Below, in pieces: positions 9,120 through 19,828 of a stretch of 64,000 nucleotides of DNA. The translations under genes were made by a program, and so were the position numbers. Positions within the stretch are counted from its first letter, which is position 1. Every line of letters starts with the position of its first letter. Location of the stretch: positions 682,001-746,000 of the forward strand of contig NZ_CP103833.1 in assembly GCF_029774155.1 (NCBI RefSeq), given 5' to 3'. The notes beneath the pieces are model-generated. The model was not told the DNA's origin. It ran no database searches and saw only the letters and a program-made list of their open reading frames with translations. Origin of the DNA: Actinobacillus arthritidis (GTDB taxonomy: Bacteria; Pseudomonadota; Gammaproteobacteria; Enterobacterales; Pasteurellaceae).

Positions 9120-10338
9120 ATGAAAAATAAAATTTTAGGCAGTGCTTTGATGATTGCAGGCACAACGATTGGTGCGGGAATGTTAGCGATGCCGCTCACT
9201 TCTGCTGGAATGGGTTTTGGTGCAACAGTAGTTTTACTGATTTGTTTATGGGCATTATTAGCTTATACCGGTTTATTGTTTATGGAAGTTTACCAAACTG
9301 CCCCAAAACAAGATATCGGGGTAGCGAGTTTAGCTGAACAGTATTTTGGTATCTCAGGACGAGTATTAACGACAACAAGTTTATTAATTCTACTTTATGC
9401 ACTTTTAGTCGCTTATATTACTGGTGGTGGTTCATTATTATCAGGGTTGTTGCCGGAAATCGGTGATGCACAAATCACAAACCAAGTGGGAATTTTACTG
9501 TTTACCGTATTACTTGGTTCATTTGTCGTTATTGGTATCAAAGGGGTAGATGGTTTAACTCGTTTACTCTTTATTGGGAAAATCATCGCTTTTGTATTTG
9601 TGTTGCTAATGATGCTACCAAAAGCAAAATTGGAGAATTTAACTGCCGTTCCGCTTGATAATTTATTTGTAGTATCTGCCATTCCGATTTTCTTTACCTC
9701 ATTTGGTTTCCACGTAATTATGGCGAGTATCAATACTTATTTAGATGCAGATATTCGTAAAATCCGTATTGCGATTTATATTGGTACAGCAATTCCATTA
9801 GTGGCGTATTTATTATGGCAACTCGCAACGCACGGTGTGTTAACCCAAGCGGAATTTGTAGAGATTTTAAAACAAGATCCAACGTTAAATGGTTTAGTGA
9901 AAGCCACTAGCCAAATTACCGGCAGTACAATTTTAGGTGAAATGGTGCGTTTATTCTCAGCACTTGCATTGATTACCTCGTTCTTAGGCGTAGCAATGGG
10001 GATTTTCGAGTGTGTGGGTGATTTATTAAAACGTGTGAACTTACCGGCAAATCGTTTATGGTTGACCTTAGCAACCTTTATTCCACCAGTATTATTTTCG
10101 TTATTCTATCCAAATGGATTTATCGGCGCGTTAGGTTATGCAGGTTTACTCTTTGCCTTCTATGGTATGTTATTACCAATCGGTTTAGCTTGGAAAGCAC
10201 GTCAGCAAGATCCAAATTTAGCTTATCGAGTGATTGGGGGGAATGCTTGCACTCGTGATTGCATTAATTGCTGGTATTATCATTATGATTATTCCATTCT
10301 TTATTCAGTTAGGATATTTACCACAAGTTGCTGGCTAA
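9120..10338 (+). pseudogene. tyrP: Tyrosine-specific transport protein (second tandem copy), 3' frameshift
   Basis: Paralogue of the preceding gene with the same N-terminal signature (AGTTIGAGMLAMPLTSAG) and the same segment order. The frame is lost 35 codons before the end, in a run of six G at 10236-10241. With five G the reading continues VIGGMLALVIALIAG to PQVAG and stops at 10338, giving 405 residues, like the first copy. As written, the product would end in about 56 unrelated residues (stop at 10403). The ATG at 9120 has no strong ribosome site; ATTATATAA precedes it. The tandem pair probably arose by duplication. Confidence 0.87.
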
Positions 10339-10350
10339 CATATAAAATAC

Positions 10351-10397
10351 AAGCGGTTAGAAATTGTGAGAAATTTGCAGATTCTAACCGCTTTTTT
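10351..10397 (+). terminator. Uptake-signal dyad terminator after tyrP pair
   Basis: AAGCGGTTAGAA (10351-10362) pairs with TTCTAACCGCTT (10382-10393), a perfect 12-bp stem, followed by a T-tract. The left arm is part of the uptake core ACAAGCGGT. Confidence 0.85.
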
Positions 10398-10438
10398 ATA
10401 TAAGAATACTTTGAGAATTTTTTCGTCAGGAAGAAAAG

Positions 10439-12994
10439 ATGGATATTGCAATAAAATCACGGCTTATTGAATTTAATACGAAACAACGTCACGCTTTTTC
10501 TCAAGGTGATGTTTTTGAGCTGATTTATCAGCGTAGTGATTTTTACGATGAATTATTATTAACCCTATGGCAATCTTTTGGCTTTGATAGACGTACGGAT
10601 ATGGCATTGATTGCCGTGGGCGGTTATGGTCGAAGAGAGATGTTTCCGCTGTCTGATGTGGATATATTAGTTCTCACAGAGCAGAGCATTGATGAGAAAA
10701 GTACGCAACAGCTTAACGCATTATTTAATATTTTGTGGGATTGTAAATTACAAGTCGGTGCAAGTATTAGAACATTAGAAGAATCCTTAGAGATTGGACG
10801 TAAAGAGATTTCTGTTGCAACAAATATTTATGAAGGACGTTTTTTAACTGGTAATAAACAGCTATGGACAGCATTAGTTGAGCAAATATATCAAGCAGAT
10901 TATTGGCCGATAGAAGCGTTCTTTCTAGCGAAGATAGAGGAAAAGAATGATCGTTATGCGCGTTACCATAACACCAGTTATAACCTTGAACCGGATCTTA
11001 AGCATAGCCCGGGCGGATTGCGAGATCTGCATTTGATTTCTTGGATCTTCTTGCGGCAATTTGGGACTTATTCGTTTGAAAGTTTATTGAATAAGGGAAT
11101 CTTATTTCCTGAAGAGTTTCAAGAGCTGAATAAAGCACAAACGATCTTGTTCCGTATGCGTTTTGCGTTGCATTTACAGCTTAAACGTTATGATAATCGC
11201 CTACGTTTCGATCGCCAGCTACAATTAAGTGAATTATTGGGCTATAAAGGAGAAGGCAATCAAGCGGTAGAAGCGATGATGAAGACCTTTTTTCAAGCAA
11301 CACAAACGATCTCCCAGCTCAGCCAATTATTGTTAAATAGTTTTGAGCAACAGGTATTGAGATCGCAAAATAATTTGGAAAAAAGACCGCTGGATCAATA
11401 TTTTTATTTGCAAGGATCAGAAATTCATTGCCAAGATCGCAGGTGCTTTATCCATACACCGAGTTCGATCCTTGATTTATTCTATTATTTAACCGTATAT
11501 CCTGAGGTAAGTGCCAGTGCCACGATGTTAAGGCATTTACGTTTAGCACTATATAAGCTGAATCAGCCTTTAAGTGCATTGCCTGAAGCCAGAGCACGTT
11601 TTATTCGATTATTTGAACAGCCGAATGTTGTTAAAAAAGCGATTATTCCAATGCACCAATTAGGCGTATTAACGGCTTATTTACCACAATGGCAAAATAT
11701 TGTTGGTTTAATGCAATTTGATTTATTTCATATTTATACGGTAGATGAACATACTATCCGAGTGATGCTGAAATTGGAAAGTTTTTTAGATAAACAAACG
11801 GCAGAACAGCATCCACTTTGTTGTCAGCATTTTATGCATTGTCAGCATAAACCGTTACTTTATTTAGCGACATTGTTTCACGACATTGCAAAAGGACGAG
11901 AAGATGATCACGCAGAAGTCGGTGCATTGGATATGGAACAATTTGCATTGCAGCATAATTTTGACGCGGATCAGATAGCTAAAATGGTTTGGTTAGTACG
12001 TGAACATTTAACGATGTCAATTACGGCACAAAGACGGGATATCCACGACCCATTTGTAATAAAAGCCTTTGCAGAAAAAGTAGAAAATCAAACCGCTTTA
12101 GCCGATTTAATGTGTTTAACGATTGCTGATATTTGTGCGACGAATGAAACACTTTGGAATGATTGGAAGCGGTCGCTTTTTGCCCAACTTTTCCAATTTA
12201 CCAGTCAACAATTGGTTAAAACGCTCGATTATCAAAAAGAAGCAGAGATGAATAGATTACAAGCGTTAGAGTTAATTAAATTTACGTTAAAACCGGATGA
12301 ACGGATAACGTTACAAACATTTTGGCAATCGTGCCCAAGTAGCTATTTCCTACGTCATAAACCAAAGCAATTAGTTTGGCACGCTTTATCTTATCTTAAG
12401 CGACAAACAATGCCGTTAGTGCTAGTCAGCAATGAATATGCACGAGGTGCGACTGAAATTTTTGTATATTGTGAAGATCAGCCTCAACTATTTTTACGTA
12501 TTGCCCAAATACTCAGTCAAAAGAAAATCAGTATTCATGATGCACAGATTATTACAAGCCAAAATGGTTTGGTTTTAGATAGCTTTATTGTCACGGAATT
12601 GAATGGAAATCCGTTAGATTCAATGCGTTGCGAGCAAGTTAGGCAATCACTTGAAGTAGTATTAACGACAAAAGATGCGAAAATTCATAAACCAATGCGT
12701 AAGCCGGTAAAACATCAATCTTTTAAACGTCAAACAAATGTGAGATTTTTAGCCAATTCTCAACAAAATCAGACCGCTTTTGAACTATTTACACTGGATA
12801 GAGAGGGATTATTAGCACAAATCAGTGATGTGCTAAATCAGTTGGATTTAAATTTAATCAACGCCAAAATCACTACGATTGGTGAAAGAGTCGAAGATTT
12901 TTTTGTTGTTACGACACGACAAAATCAGGCATTAGATGATAATACTCAAAAAGCATTGAAATCAGCGTTAGTAGAGGAACTGGCAGACTCCTAA
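10439..12994 (+). CDS. glnD: PII uridylyltransferase / uridylyl-removing enzyme
   Basis: Senses glutamine and adds or removes UMP on the PII protein, so setting nitrogen assimilation. The 851-residue protein has the nucleotidyltransferase motif GGYGRREMFPLSDVDIL (61-77), an HD phosphohydrolase domain with TLFHDIAKG (His481-Asp482) for UMP removal, and two C-terminal ACT domains for glutamine binding (about 690-760 and 780-851). Slightly shorter than the E. coli enzyme (about 890). It is monocistronic, between two terminators. Confidence 0.96.
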   Translation: MDIAIKSRLIEFNTKQRHAFSQGDVFELIYQRSDFYDELLLTLWQSFGFDRRTDMALIAVGGYGRREMFPLSDVDILVLTEQSIDEKSTQQLNALFNILWDCKLQVGASIRTLEESLEIGRKEISVATNIYEGRFLTGNKQLWTALVEQIYQADYWPIEAFFLAKIEEKNDRYARYHNTSYNLEPDLKHSPGGLRDLHLISWIFLRQFGTYSFESLLNKGILFPEEFQELNKAQTILFRMRFALHLQLKRYDNRLRFDRQLQLSELLGYKGEGNQAVEAMMKTFFQATQTISQLSQLLLNSFEQQVLRSQNNLEKRPLDQYFYLQGSEIHCQDRRCFIHTPSSILDLFYYLTVYPEVSASATMLRHLRLALYKLNQPLSALPEARARFIRLFEQPNVVKKAIIPMHQLGVLTAYLPQWQNIVGLMQFDLFHIYTVDEHTIRVMLKLESFLDKQTAEQHPLCCQHFMHCQHKPLLYLATLFHDIAKGREDDHAEVGALDMEQFALQHNFDADQIAKMVWLVREHLTMSITAQRRDIHDPFVIKAFAEKVENQTALADLMCLTIADICATNETLWNDWKRSLFAQLFQFTSQQLVKTLDYQKEAEMNRLQALELIKFTLKPDERITLQTFWQSCPSSYFLRHKPKQLVWHALSYLKRQTMPLVLVSNEYARGATEIFVYCEDQPQLFLRIAQILSQKKISIHDAQIITSQNGLVLDSFIVTELNGNPLDSMRCEQVRQSLEVVLTTKDAKIHKPMRKPVKHQSFKRQTNVRFLANSQQNQTAFELFTLDREGLLAQISDVLNQLDLNLINAKITTIGERVEDFFVVTTRQNQALDDNTQKALKSALVEELADS

Positions 12995-13002
12995 TGAGAA
13001 TA

Positions 13003-13026
13003 AAAAAGGGCTTTATAGCCCTTTTA
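13003..13026. terminator. Bidirectional terminator between glnD and zapG
   Basis: AAAAGGGCT / AGCCCTTTT hairpin with A-rich left and T-rich right flanks serves both convergent genes. Confidence 0.8.
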
Positions 13027-13035
13027 CATTAAACA

Positions 13036-13434
13036 TCAAGATTGTGTTTTTAGTAAACCTGATGAACCTTCCGAATAATCACGGGGCTGATCGTCACTCA
13101 CGTTTTTCGCATTATCAGTTAGTTGTGGTTGTTTAAAAAACTCAACTTGTTTAGCTTCCGGAACAAGCATTTCCGAACCTTTTGCCAAATGCGTATACAG
13201 CTTTTTATAGTCTTCTGCTAATGTGGAAAGCAATGCGGCAGATTGCTCAAAATGTTGTTCAAGTTGCTGTTTTTGAGCTTCAACTTGTTCTTTGGTCGCT
13301 TTAAGTTCCGTTTCAAGTTGAATATGTTGTTTTACGTTGCCTTTTAAAGCACGAACAACCGCACATCCAACGATAATACCGACAAAAAAAGCCGCACAAA
13401 TCGCAAACCATACATTAGGTGTCCATTGTTCCAT
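13036..13434 (-). CDS. zapG: YhcB/ZapG-family membrane-anchored coiled-coil protein
   Basis: DUF1043 protein of 132 residues: one N-terminal membrane segment (about residues 5-25, WFAICAAFFVGIIVGCAVV), then a coiled coil rich in Glu, Gln and Lys (about 30-75), and a variable tail. Family members sit in the inner membrane and link the divisome with envelope synthesis. I chose ATG 13434 because AGAGGA lies 8 bases before it and the product starts MEQWTPNVW as expected; a longer reading from 13476 adds 14 unlikely residues. The gene is convergent with glnD. Confidence 0.85.
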   Translation of the reverse strand: MEQWTPNVWFAICAAFFVGIIVGCAVVRALKGNVKQHIQLETELKATKEQVEAQKQQLEQHFEQSAALLSTLAEDYKKLYTHLAKGSEMLVPEAKQVEFFKQPQLTDNAKNVSDDQPRDYSEGSSGLLKTQS

Positions 13435-14170
<736 letters not shown>

Positions 14171-14186
14171 TCACGGAGCATCGAAA

Positions 14187-14582
14187 ATGACAGCAAAAAA
14201 TCAAAACTACGGCACAGGTCGCCGCAAAAGCTCTTCAGCTCGTGTATTTATCAAACCGGGCAGTGGTAACATTACCATCAACCAACGTTCTTTAGACGTT
14301 TACTTCGGTCGTGAAACTTCACGCATGGTAGTTCGTCAACCATTAGAATTAGTTGAGTTATTAGATAAATTAGATTTATACATCACTGTTAAAGGTGGTG
14401 GTATTTCTGGTCAAGCAGGTGCGATCCGTCACGGTATCACACGTGCATTAATGGAATACGACGAAACTTTACGCCCTGCATTACGTGCGACTGGCTTCGT
14501 TACTCGTGACGCACGTCGCGTTGAACGTAAAAAAGTGGGTTTACACAAAGCACGTCGTCGTCCACAATACTCAAAACGTTAA
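14187..14582 (+). CDS. rpsI: 30S ribosomal protein S9
   Basis: Small-subunit protein whose basic C-terminal tail reaches the P-site tRNA. It has 131 residues with the family ends: [16 protein letters not shown] at the start and the tail RRPQYSKR. Second gene of rplM-rpsI, with a good ribosome site CACGGAGCATCGAAA before ATG 14187. Confidence 0.99.
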   Translation: MTAKNQNYGTGRRKSSSARVFIKPGSGNITINQRSLDVYFGRETSRMVVRQPLELVELLDKLDLYITVKGGGISGQAGAIRHGITRALMEYDETLRPALRATGFVTRDARRVERKKVGLHKARRRPQYSKR

Positions 14583-14620
14583 TTTCGAGTATTACCGATA
14601 TACGAAAGTATTATCAGCAG

Positions 14621-14646
14621 AAGGCAGGATTATTCCTGCCTTTTCT
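14621..14646 (+). terminator. Terminator of rplM-rpsI
   Basis: AAGGCAGGA / TCCTGCCTT stem with a 4-base loop, then TTTTCTGTTTTT. Confidence 0.88.
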
Positions 14647-14702
14647 GTTTTTATCGCCTGACAAGTGCTAAAATAAGTCAGATTTTTAACCAAGGATTTT
14701 TT

Positions 14703-15485
14703 ATGTTAGCCATTATTTCTCCTGCCAAAACATTAGATTTTGAAACCCCCGCACCTAATTTCTCATTTGCAAATTCTCAACCGATATTAACCGCTTATAG
14801 TCAACAACTGATTGATATCTGTAAACAGTTTTCACCGGCAGAACTAGGTTCTTTAATGTCGATCAGCGATAAACTTGCTAGTCTGAATGTAGCCCGTTTT
14901 GCAGAATGGCAACTGGAACATAACGAACAAAATGCTAAAGCGGCCTTATTTGCGTTTAAAGGTGATGTTTATACCGGACTGGATGCAGAAACGCTTACTC
15001 AGGCGCAAGTAGAATATGCACAGATGCATTTACGTATACTGTCCGGCTTATACGGTTTACTAAAACCGCTTGATTTAATGCGACCGTATCGCTTAGAAAT
15101 GGGAACGAAATTAGTTAATCCGAAAGGCAAAGATCTTTATGCGTTTTGGGACGATATTATTACTCAACATTTACAGGCGACGATTGATGAACAAGGCGAT
15201 AACATCTTAGTGAACCTTGCTTCGGACGAATATTATGGTGCAGTAAAAGCAAAACAGTTACAAGCGACCGTTATTAAACCGGCATTCTTAGATGAAAAGA
15301 ACGGCAAGTTTAAGCAAATCAGTTTCTATGCGAAAAAAGCGCGCGGTATGATGGTACGTTTTATTTTAGAAAATCAACCGACTAACGTGGATCAGTTAAA
15401 AGCCTTTAATTACGGTGGCTATTGGTTTGATGAAGAGGCATCTAGCGCAACGGAACTCGTCTTTAAACGTGAGGAGCAGGCATAA
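14703..15485 (+). CDS. yaaA: Peroxide stress protein YaaA
   Basis: UPF0246/DUF328 family, 260 residues. In E. coli YaaA is induced by hydrogen peroxide and lowers free intracellular iron, protecting DNA from Fenton damage. The start [16 protein letters not shown] and the motifs [40 protein letters not shown] and ARGMMVRFI are characteristic. Its stop overlaps the start of the next gene (TAATG), so the two are translationally coupled. Confidence 0.93.
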   Translation: MLAIISPAKTLDFETPAPNFSFANSQPILTAYSQQLIDICKQFSPAELGSLMSISDKLASLNVARFAEWQLEHNEQNAKAALFAFKGDVYTGLDAETLTQAQVEYAQMHLRILSGLYGLLKPLDLMRPYRLEMGTKLVNPKGKDLYAFWDDIITQHLQATIDEQGDNILVNLASDEYYGAVKAKQLQATVIKPAFLDEKNGKFKQISFYAKKARGMMVRFILENQPTNVDQLKAFNYGGYWFDEEASSATELVFKREEQA

Positions 15486-16030
15486 TGCGTTGGCTTTTTC
15501 TTGCAGGATTTTCATTATTTTTGACCGCTTGTAGCCTCACCCAAAAGCAATTTGAGTTACCGGAAAAAGTGGATTTCCAAGGTAAATCTTATGTGAAGGT
15601 AACGGATAATCGTATTGATGAAATGCGACAGTTGCTTTATTTACTGGCTGATGGAAAGCAAGATCCTGAACATTGGAATAATGGGATTTTATTTTTCTTA
15701 GATCAAAATTCTCAAGGGAAAACTTTGCAACAGCGAGTAGTGCTTCGCCAGGCGGCATTTGCGCAACAAAATAATACGCAATCTAAAGTCCGTATTGAGA
15801 ATCAAGAGTTGCGTAGCGAAGTAATCTATCCGCCAACTGAGCGTTTTAATGATGTTTTACTTGAAGTTTCTCGAGGGCGAGATTTGCAATGTGGTTACGG
15901 GCAAATTCAATATTCGGATAAGCGACCTGTTTCTGTGAAAAAATGGCAAAATCCGACTGCTTATCAGGCTTCATTAGTCCAATTGGCACAACAACTGGCA
16001 ACAATGCCATGGTTGATTATGTGCAAATAA
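15485..16030 (+). CDS. Hypothetical lipoprotein coupled to yaaA
   Basis: 181 residues with a lipoprotein signal: Met-Arg, hydrophobic core, lipobox LTAC with Cys16, so probably lipid-anchored in the outer or inner membrane. I do not recognise the mature domain; it has no membrane segment and a few charged helices, with Cys residues near 139 and at the end (MCK). The lipobox codons ACC-GCT-TGT are exactly an uptake-signal core (15524-15532). It overlaps yaaA by one base, suggesting a shared transcript, not necessarily a shared function. Confidence 0.85.
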   Translation: MRWLFLAGFSLFLTACSLTQKQFELPEKVDFQGKSYVKVTDNRIDEMRQLLYLLADGKQDPEHWNNGILFFLDQNSQGKTLQQRVVLRQAAFAQQNNTQSKVRIENQELRSEVIYPPTERFNDVLLEVSRGRDLQCGYGQIQYSDKRPVSVKKWQNPTAYQASLVQLAQQLATMPWLIMCK

Positions 16031-16060
16031 ATATAGTGGTATACATACTAGGGGAAGTGT

Positions 16061-16983
16061 ATGGAGCAACAATATATTAAATTGGTAAAAAGAGCGGCAA
16101 ATCTTGCAATTATTGTAGCTTGTTTACTGATTTTAATTAAGGCGGTTGCGTGGTGGAAAACCGGCTCTATTTCGATTTTAGCGGCGGTGACGGATTCAGT
16201 TGTCGATTTATTAGCATCGATTACTAATATTATCGTGTTGCGTTTTGCCTTACTGCCGGCAGATGAAAAGCATACTTTCGGACATGGGAAAGCAGAATCA
16301 CTCGCGCAATCGCACAAAGTGCTTTTATTGGCGGGTCAGCAGTTTTCTTAGTGTTACAAGGTGTTCATAAACTCACCTATCCGAATTTTATTGAAGGATC
16401 TGAACTTGGGGTTATTGTCAGTATAATTTCTATCATCGTAACAGGTGGTTTAGTATGGTATCAAAAGAGAGTTGTAGCCCTAACTAAAAGTCCTGCGATT
16501 GCAACTGACTCCCTACATTATCAAACCGATTTATTTATGAATGGGGCCATTTTAGTAGCGATGTTGCTGAATTTATATGGTTTTGTATATGCAGATGCAC
16601 TTTTTGCGATAGGCATTGCACTTTATATCGGTATTAATGCGTTTAAAATGTTTTGGGATGCAGTACAAGTATTATTAGATCGTGCATTACCTCAAGAAGA
16701 AATTGATCAAATTATTGAGCTAGCTACCAAACACGAACAGATTATTGGTTTTCATGACTTATTAACCCGTCAAGTTGGTGCGGTACGCTTTATTCAACTC
16801 CATTTAGAATTAGCTGATAATCTAACGCTATTAGAGGCTCACGATATTACGGATTCACTGGAGCGGAAAATTCTTGATGTGTTTCCTCATTCAGAAATTA
16901 TTATTCATCAAGAGCCGACTTCAATTGTTCAGCAAGAGCTTAAATTAGGACAAGTAAAAGATTATGTACCAAGTTATCGCTAA
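16061..16983 (+). pseudogene. fieF: Cation-efflux protein FieF/YiiP, frameshifted
   Basis: Cation diffusion facilitator exporting Fe2+/Zn2+ in exchange for protons. The N-terminal part carries the first metal site, DSVVD (residues 45-49), and FGHGKAESL; the C-terminal part has the second site HYQTD and the cytoplasmic domain (VQVLLDRALP, HDLLTRQVG, IIIHQEP). The frame breaks near 16306: ctcgcgcaatcgc where ctcgcggcaatcgc is expected (one G lost). Repaired, the protein has 307 residues, the normal length. ATG 16061 follows AGGGGAAG. Its end overlaps the next gene by 20 bases. Confidence 0.92.
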
Positions 16984-17735
16984 TTTTAGTTATCAAAATT
17001 TTGAAAGCGATCCTGTCACGCTTATTAATCAAATTGTTAATCAATGGCGTTTTAACGGACAGATTATCGGGCGAGAATTTGCGGTAACTTATCACCAAAA
17101 TCCGCAAGCACACTTCCAAGTACGAGTATCAACTCCGGAGCAAACCAGTTTAATGCCGGAATGGAATAGTGAGGAAGTCAATGAGGCATTATTACAGGCA
17201 GAAGAAAGTGGCGTAGAATTTGAATCGTTTGAAATTGTCGGCAGAGATTATCAAGCGGAACAAACTAGCGAACTTGAACAGCAATCATTCCAAATTCTTT
17301 ATACTACTCATTTAGACAGTTGCTCGCCGGTTTATGGCGGCGAGGATTTTTGTGCGATTCCGCTCTATCAGGCTACAAAACAGCAAGCAACAGCTTGGTG
17401 AACAGCTGATTAAATGGCAAGAAAATTGGCAATCTTGCGATCAGTTGCAAATGAATGGCGGAGTGCTAGAGCAACGGGCTTTAGCACAAATTAGTGAGGT
17501 CAATAGCGAACTTTCACAAATGGGAATAACCTTATGTCGTCAACTTGAAACGCTAAGTGGTGTGCCGACTTTCTATTATTTATATCGTTTAGGTAATGAT
17601 TTAACTGCAGAACATCAGCGTAAGTGTCCTAAGTGTCAAGGAGAATGGAAATTAGCACATCCGTTGCATCAAGTGTTCCACTTTAAGTGCGACAAATGTC
17701 GTTTAATCTCTAATTTAAGCTGGGAAGTACAATAA
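16964..17735 (+). pseudogene. DUF2310 zinc-ribbon protein, frameshifted
   Basis: Zn-ribbon-containing family of unproven function; a nucleic-acid-binding role has been suggested from the ribbon alone. The C-terminus has two CxxC pairs (CPKC and CDKC, about 20 residues apart). The frame changes near 17370, where ctctatcaggctac carries an extra A relative to ctctatcggctac; without it the reading PLYRLQNSKQQLGEQ is continuous and the protein has 256 residues. It starts inside the 3' end of fieF, so the two probably form an operon. Confidence 0.82.
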
Positions 17736-17781
17736 TATAACTTTCTGATCTATAAAATGAGAAAGTTGAATTGAAAATATG

Positions 17782-17813
17782 AGGTGAGGATTATATCCTC
17801 GCCTTCATTTTTT
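17782..17813 (+). terminator. Terminator after fieF-DUF2310 unit
   Basis: AGGTGAGGA / TCCTCGCCT stem (one G-U pair) with a 5-base loop, then a T-rich tail TCATTTTTTATT. Confidence 0.75.
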
Positions 17814-17830
17814 ATTGTTTGGAGATTCGG

Positions 17831-19156
17831 ATGATTATCCTTAATTTAGCTGTATTTACAGCATTACTTTTCCTACTATTTTTACTGTATAAGAACACGC
17901 AAAAATTAGGACAAACTGTTTTTGTCGGCTTATTACTTGGGGTAGTAAGCGGTGCAATTTTGCAAAATTTTTACCAAAAAGCTGAAATTGATGCGAGCTT
18001 AGAATGGATAAATTTAGTTGGTAATGGTTATGTACGCTTGTTGCAAATGATCGTAATGCCATTAGTATTTATTTCAATTTTATCGGCGATTACTCGTCTA
18101 AAACAAGCAGGATCATTGGGTAAAATCAGTTTTAGTGTGTTATCGGTTTTATTGGTTACTACAGCGATTGGTACGCAATCGGTATTGCAATGGTCTATTT
18201 ATTTGATTTATCGGCGGAAGGATTGGTTGCTGGTGAGGAGAGAATTGGCGGCACAAGGCAAAGTCGCTGGGCGAGTAGAGCAAGTGTCAAACTTATCTGT
18301 CCCGGCAATGCTAGTGTCCTTCATTCCGAAAAACCCGTTCTTAGAATTAACCGGTGCAAACCCGACCTCAATTATTAGCACGGTAATTTTTTCTGCATTT
18401 TTAGGCATAGCAACATTAAGCCTTGCCAAAGAAGATGAAGCGTTAGGCGAACGTATTGCAACTGGTGTAGATACGTTAAATAAATTAGTGATGCGTTTAG
18501 TCCGCTTTGTGATTCGTTTAACCCCTTACGGCGTATTTGCTTTAATGCTGAAAATGGCGGCGACATCAAAATGGGAAGATATTGTGAATCTAGGTAGCTT
18601 TATCGTTGCTTCCTACTTAGCAATCGGCTTAATGTTTTTAGTGCATGGTATTTTGCTTTTCGTGGCAAAAGTGAATCCGTTTGATTATTATAAAAAAGTG
18701 TTACCAACACTCAGTTTTGCTTTTACTTCTCGTTCAAGTGCGGCGACTTTACCGTTAAATATCGAAACGCAAACCGATAAATTAGGTAATCAGAATGTTA
18801 TCGCGAATTTCTCAGCGACTTTTGGTGCAACCATTGGGCAAAACGGCTGTGCGGGGATTTATCCGGCAATGTTAGCGGTAATGGTCGCACCAACGGTAGG
18901 TATTGATCCATTTAGTATTAGCTACGTTGTCACGTTAATTCTAGTGGTAGCAATTTCTTCATTCGGAATCGCAGGCGTTGGCGGCGGTGCGACCTTTGCG
19001 GCAATCGTGGTGCTTTCCACCTTAAATTTACCGATTGAATTAGTCGGCTTATTGATTTCGGTTGAACCGCTAATTGATATGGGACGTACCGCATTAAACG
19101 TAAACGGTTCAATGGTGGCAGGTACATTAAGCAATAAGTGGCTTAACCGAGCATAA
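17831..19156 (+). CDS. tcyP: L-cystine uptake symporter TcyP-like (sodium:dicarboxylate family)
   Basis: Inner-membrane symporter close to E. coli YdjN/TcyP, which imports L-cystine. ATG 17831 fits best: GGAG lies 6 bases before it, whereas the upstream TTG at 17819 would include the ribosome site. The 441 residues carry LLQMIVMPLVFISIL, AFTSRSSAATLPLN, GATIGQNGCAG and SVEPLIDMGRTALNV. Between about 18175 and 18237 the frame is wrong: a G is missing near 18175 (gtacgcaatc for gtacggcaatc) and one is extra near 18237 (tgaggagaga for tgagagaga). Correcting both replaces about 20 odd residues by the family-like AMVYLFDLSAEGLVAGERE. Confidence 0.88.
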   Translation: MIILNLAVFTALLFLLFLLYKNTQKLGQTVFVGLLLGVVSGAILQNFYQKAEIDASLEWINLVGNGYVRLLQMIVMPLVFISILSAITRLKQAGSLGKISFSVLSVLLVTTAIGTQSVLQWSIYLIYRRKDWLLVRRELAAQGKVAGRVEQVSNLSVPAMLVSFIPKNPFLELTGANPTSIISTVIFSAFLGIATLSLAKEDEALGERIATGVDTLNKLVMRLVRFVIRLTPYGVFALMLKMAATSKWEDIVNLGSFIVASYLAIGLMFLVHGILLFVAKVNPFDYYKKVLPTLSFAFTSRSSAATLPLNIETQTDKLGNQNVIANFSATFGATIGQNGCAGIYPAMLAVMVAPTVGIDPFSISYVVTLILVVAISSFGIAGVGGGATFAAIVVLSTLNLPIELVGLLISVEPLIDMGRTALNVNGSMVAGTLSNKWLNRA

Positions 19157-19215
19157 CAAGCGGTGTTTTTGGGCAAAAATTTTACGAAATTTGACCGCTT
19201 ATTATCGAAAATAGA

Positions 19216-19235
19216 AAAGGGGCGTAAGCCCCTTT
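19216..19235. terminator. Bidirectional terminator between tcyP and tetR-family gene
   Basis: Perfect 8-bp stem AAAGGGGC / GCCCCTTT with loop GTAA between convergent genes. An uptake-signal pair (ACAAGCGGT at 19158, ACCGCTT near 19193) lies just upstream. Confidence 0.82.
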
Positions 19236-19241
19236 GTCTTT

Positions 19242-19796
19242 TCAAACAGTTTGAAGTGCTTTTAGAATTTGTTCAATTTCATTCCAGACTTGTTTTACCG
19301 GAATCGTTGAATTTCGCTCAAAGTAATATTGCATCGTCTTTAAAATTATCGTGGCGACTAACTCACCTTGATAATCTAAATTGTGATGGGGGAGTTTAGC
19401 TTGCTGGGTAGCAATATAATTGTTTTTTATCATCAAAAACATATCGTCCCACAGATGATGGCGTTTTGTTTTGATTTTCCATAACATCAAAATTACTTCT
19501 CGTTTTTGATAGAATTGAGGCAAAATGTCATCAATAAATTTATTCAAATCAAGAGTCTGCTTTCTTTTATCAATTAAATTGGCGTATTCAGCTTTAAATT
19601 CGTTAATCATTACACCTGCCAAATCGCTTTTACCTGAATAATATTTATAAAAGGTATTTCTATTAACTAATGCTCGCTCAAGAATTTCTTGTATTGCAAT
19701 GTTTTCAAAGGGTTTTTCTTTCAATAATTCCATAAAAGCGGTGCGAATAACTTTATGTGTTTTTTGCACTCGCAAATCTTGTTTTTCAGATGACAT
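19242..19796 (-). CDS. TetR/AcrR-family transcriptional regulator
   Basis: 184 residues. The N-terminal helix-turn-helix is clear: VIRTAFMELLKEKPFENIAI (about 17-36), QEILERALVNRNTFYKYYSGK (helices 2-3), then a ligand-binding domain of the TetR_C type with many aromatic residues. The ligand is unknown. It is transcribed divergently from a carotenoid-hydratase-family membrane protein 158 bases away, so that gene is the likely target. A 20-bp near-palindrome in the shared spacer could be the operator. The unit may have been acquired from Neisseriaceae (see terminator at 20786). Confidence 0.88.
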   Translation of the reverse strand: MSSEKQDLRVQKTHKVIRTAFMELLKEKPFENIAIQEILERALVNRNTFYKYYSGKSDLAGVMINEFKAEYANLIDKRKQTLDLNKFIDDILPQFYQKREVILMLWKIKTKRHHLWDDMFLMIKNNYIATQQAKLPHHNLDYQGELVATIILKTMQYYFERNSTIPVKQVWNEIEQILKALQTV

Positions 19797-19828
19797 AACA
19801 ATTTTTCTCTAAATTATCCAGTTATTAG

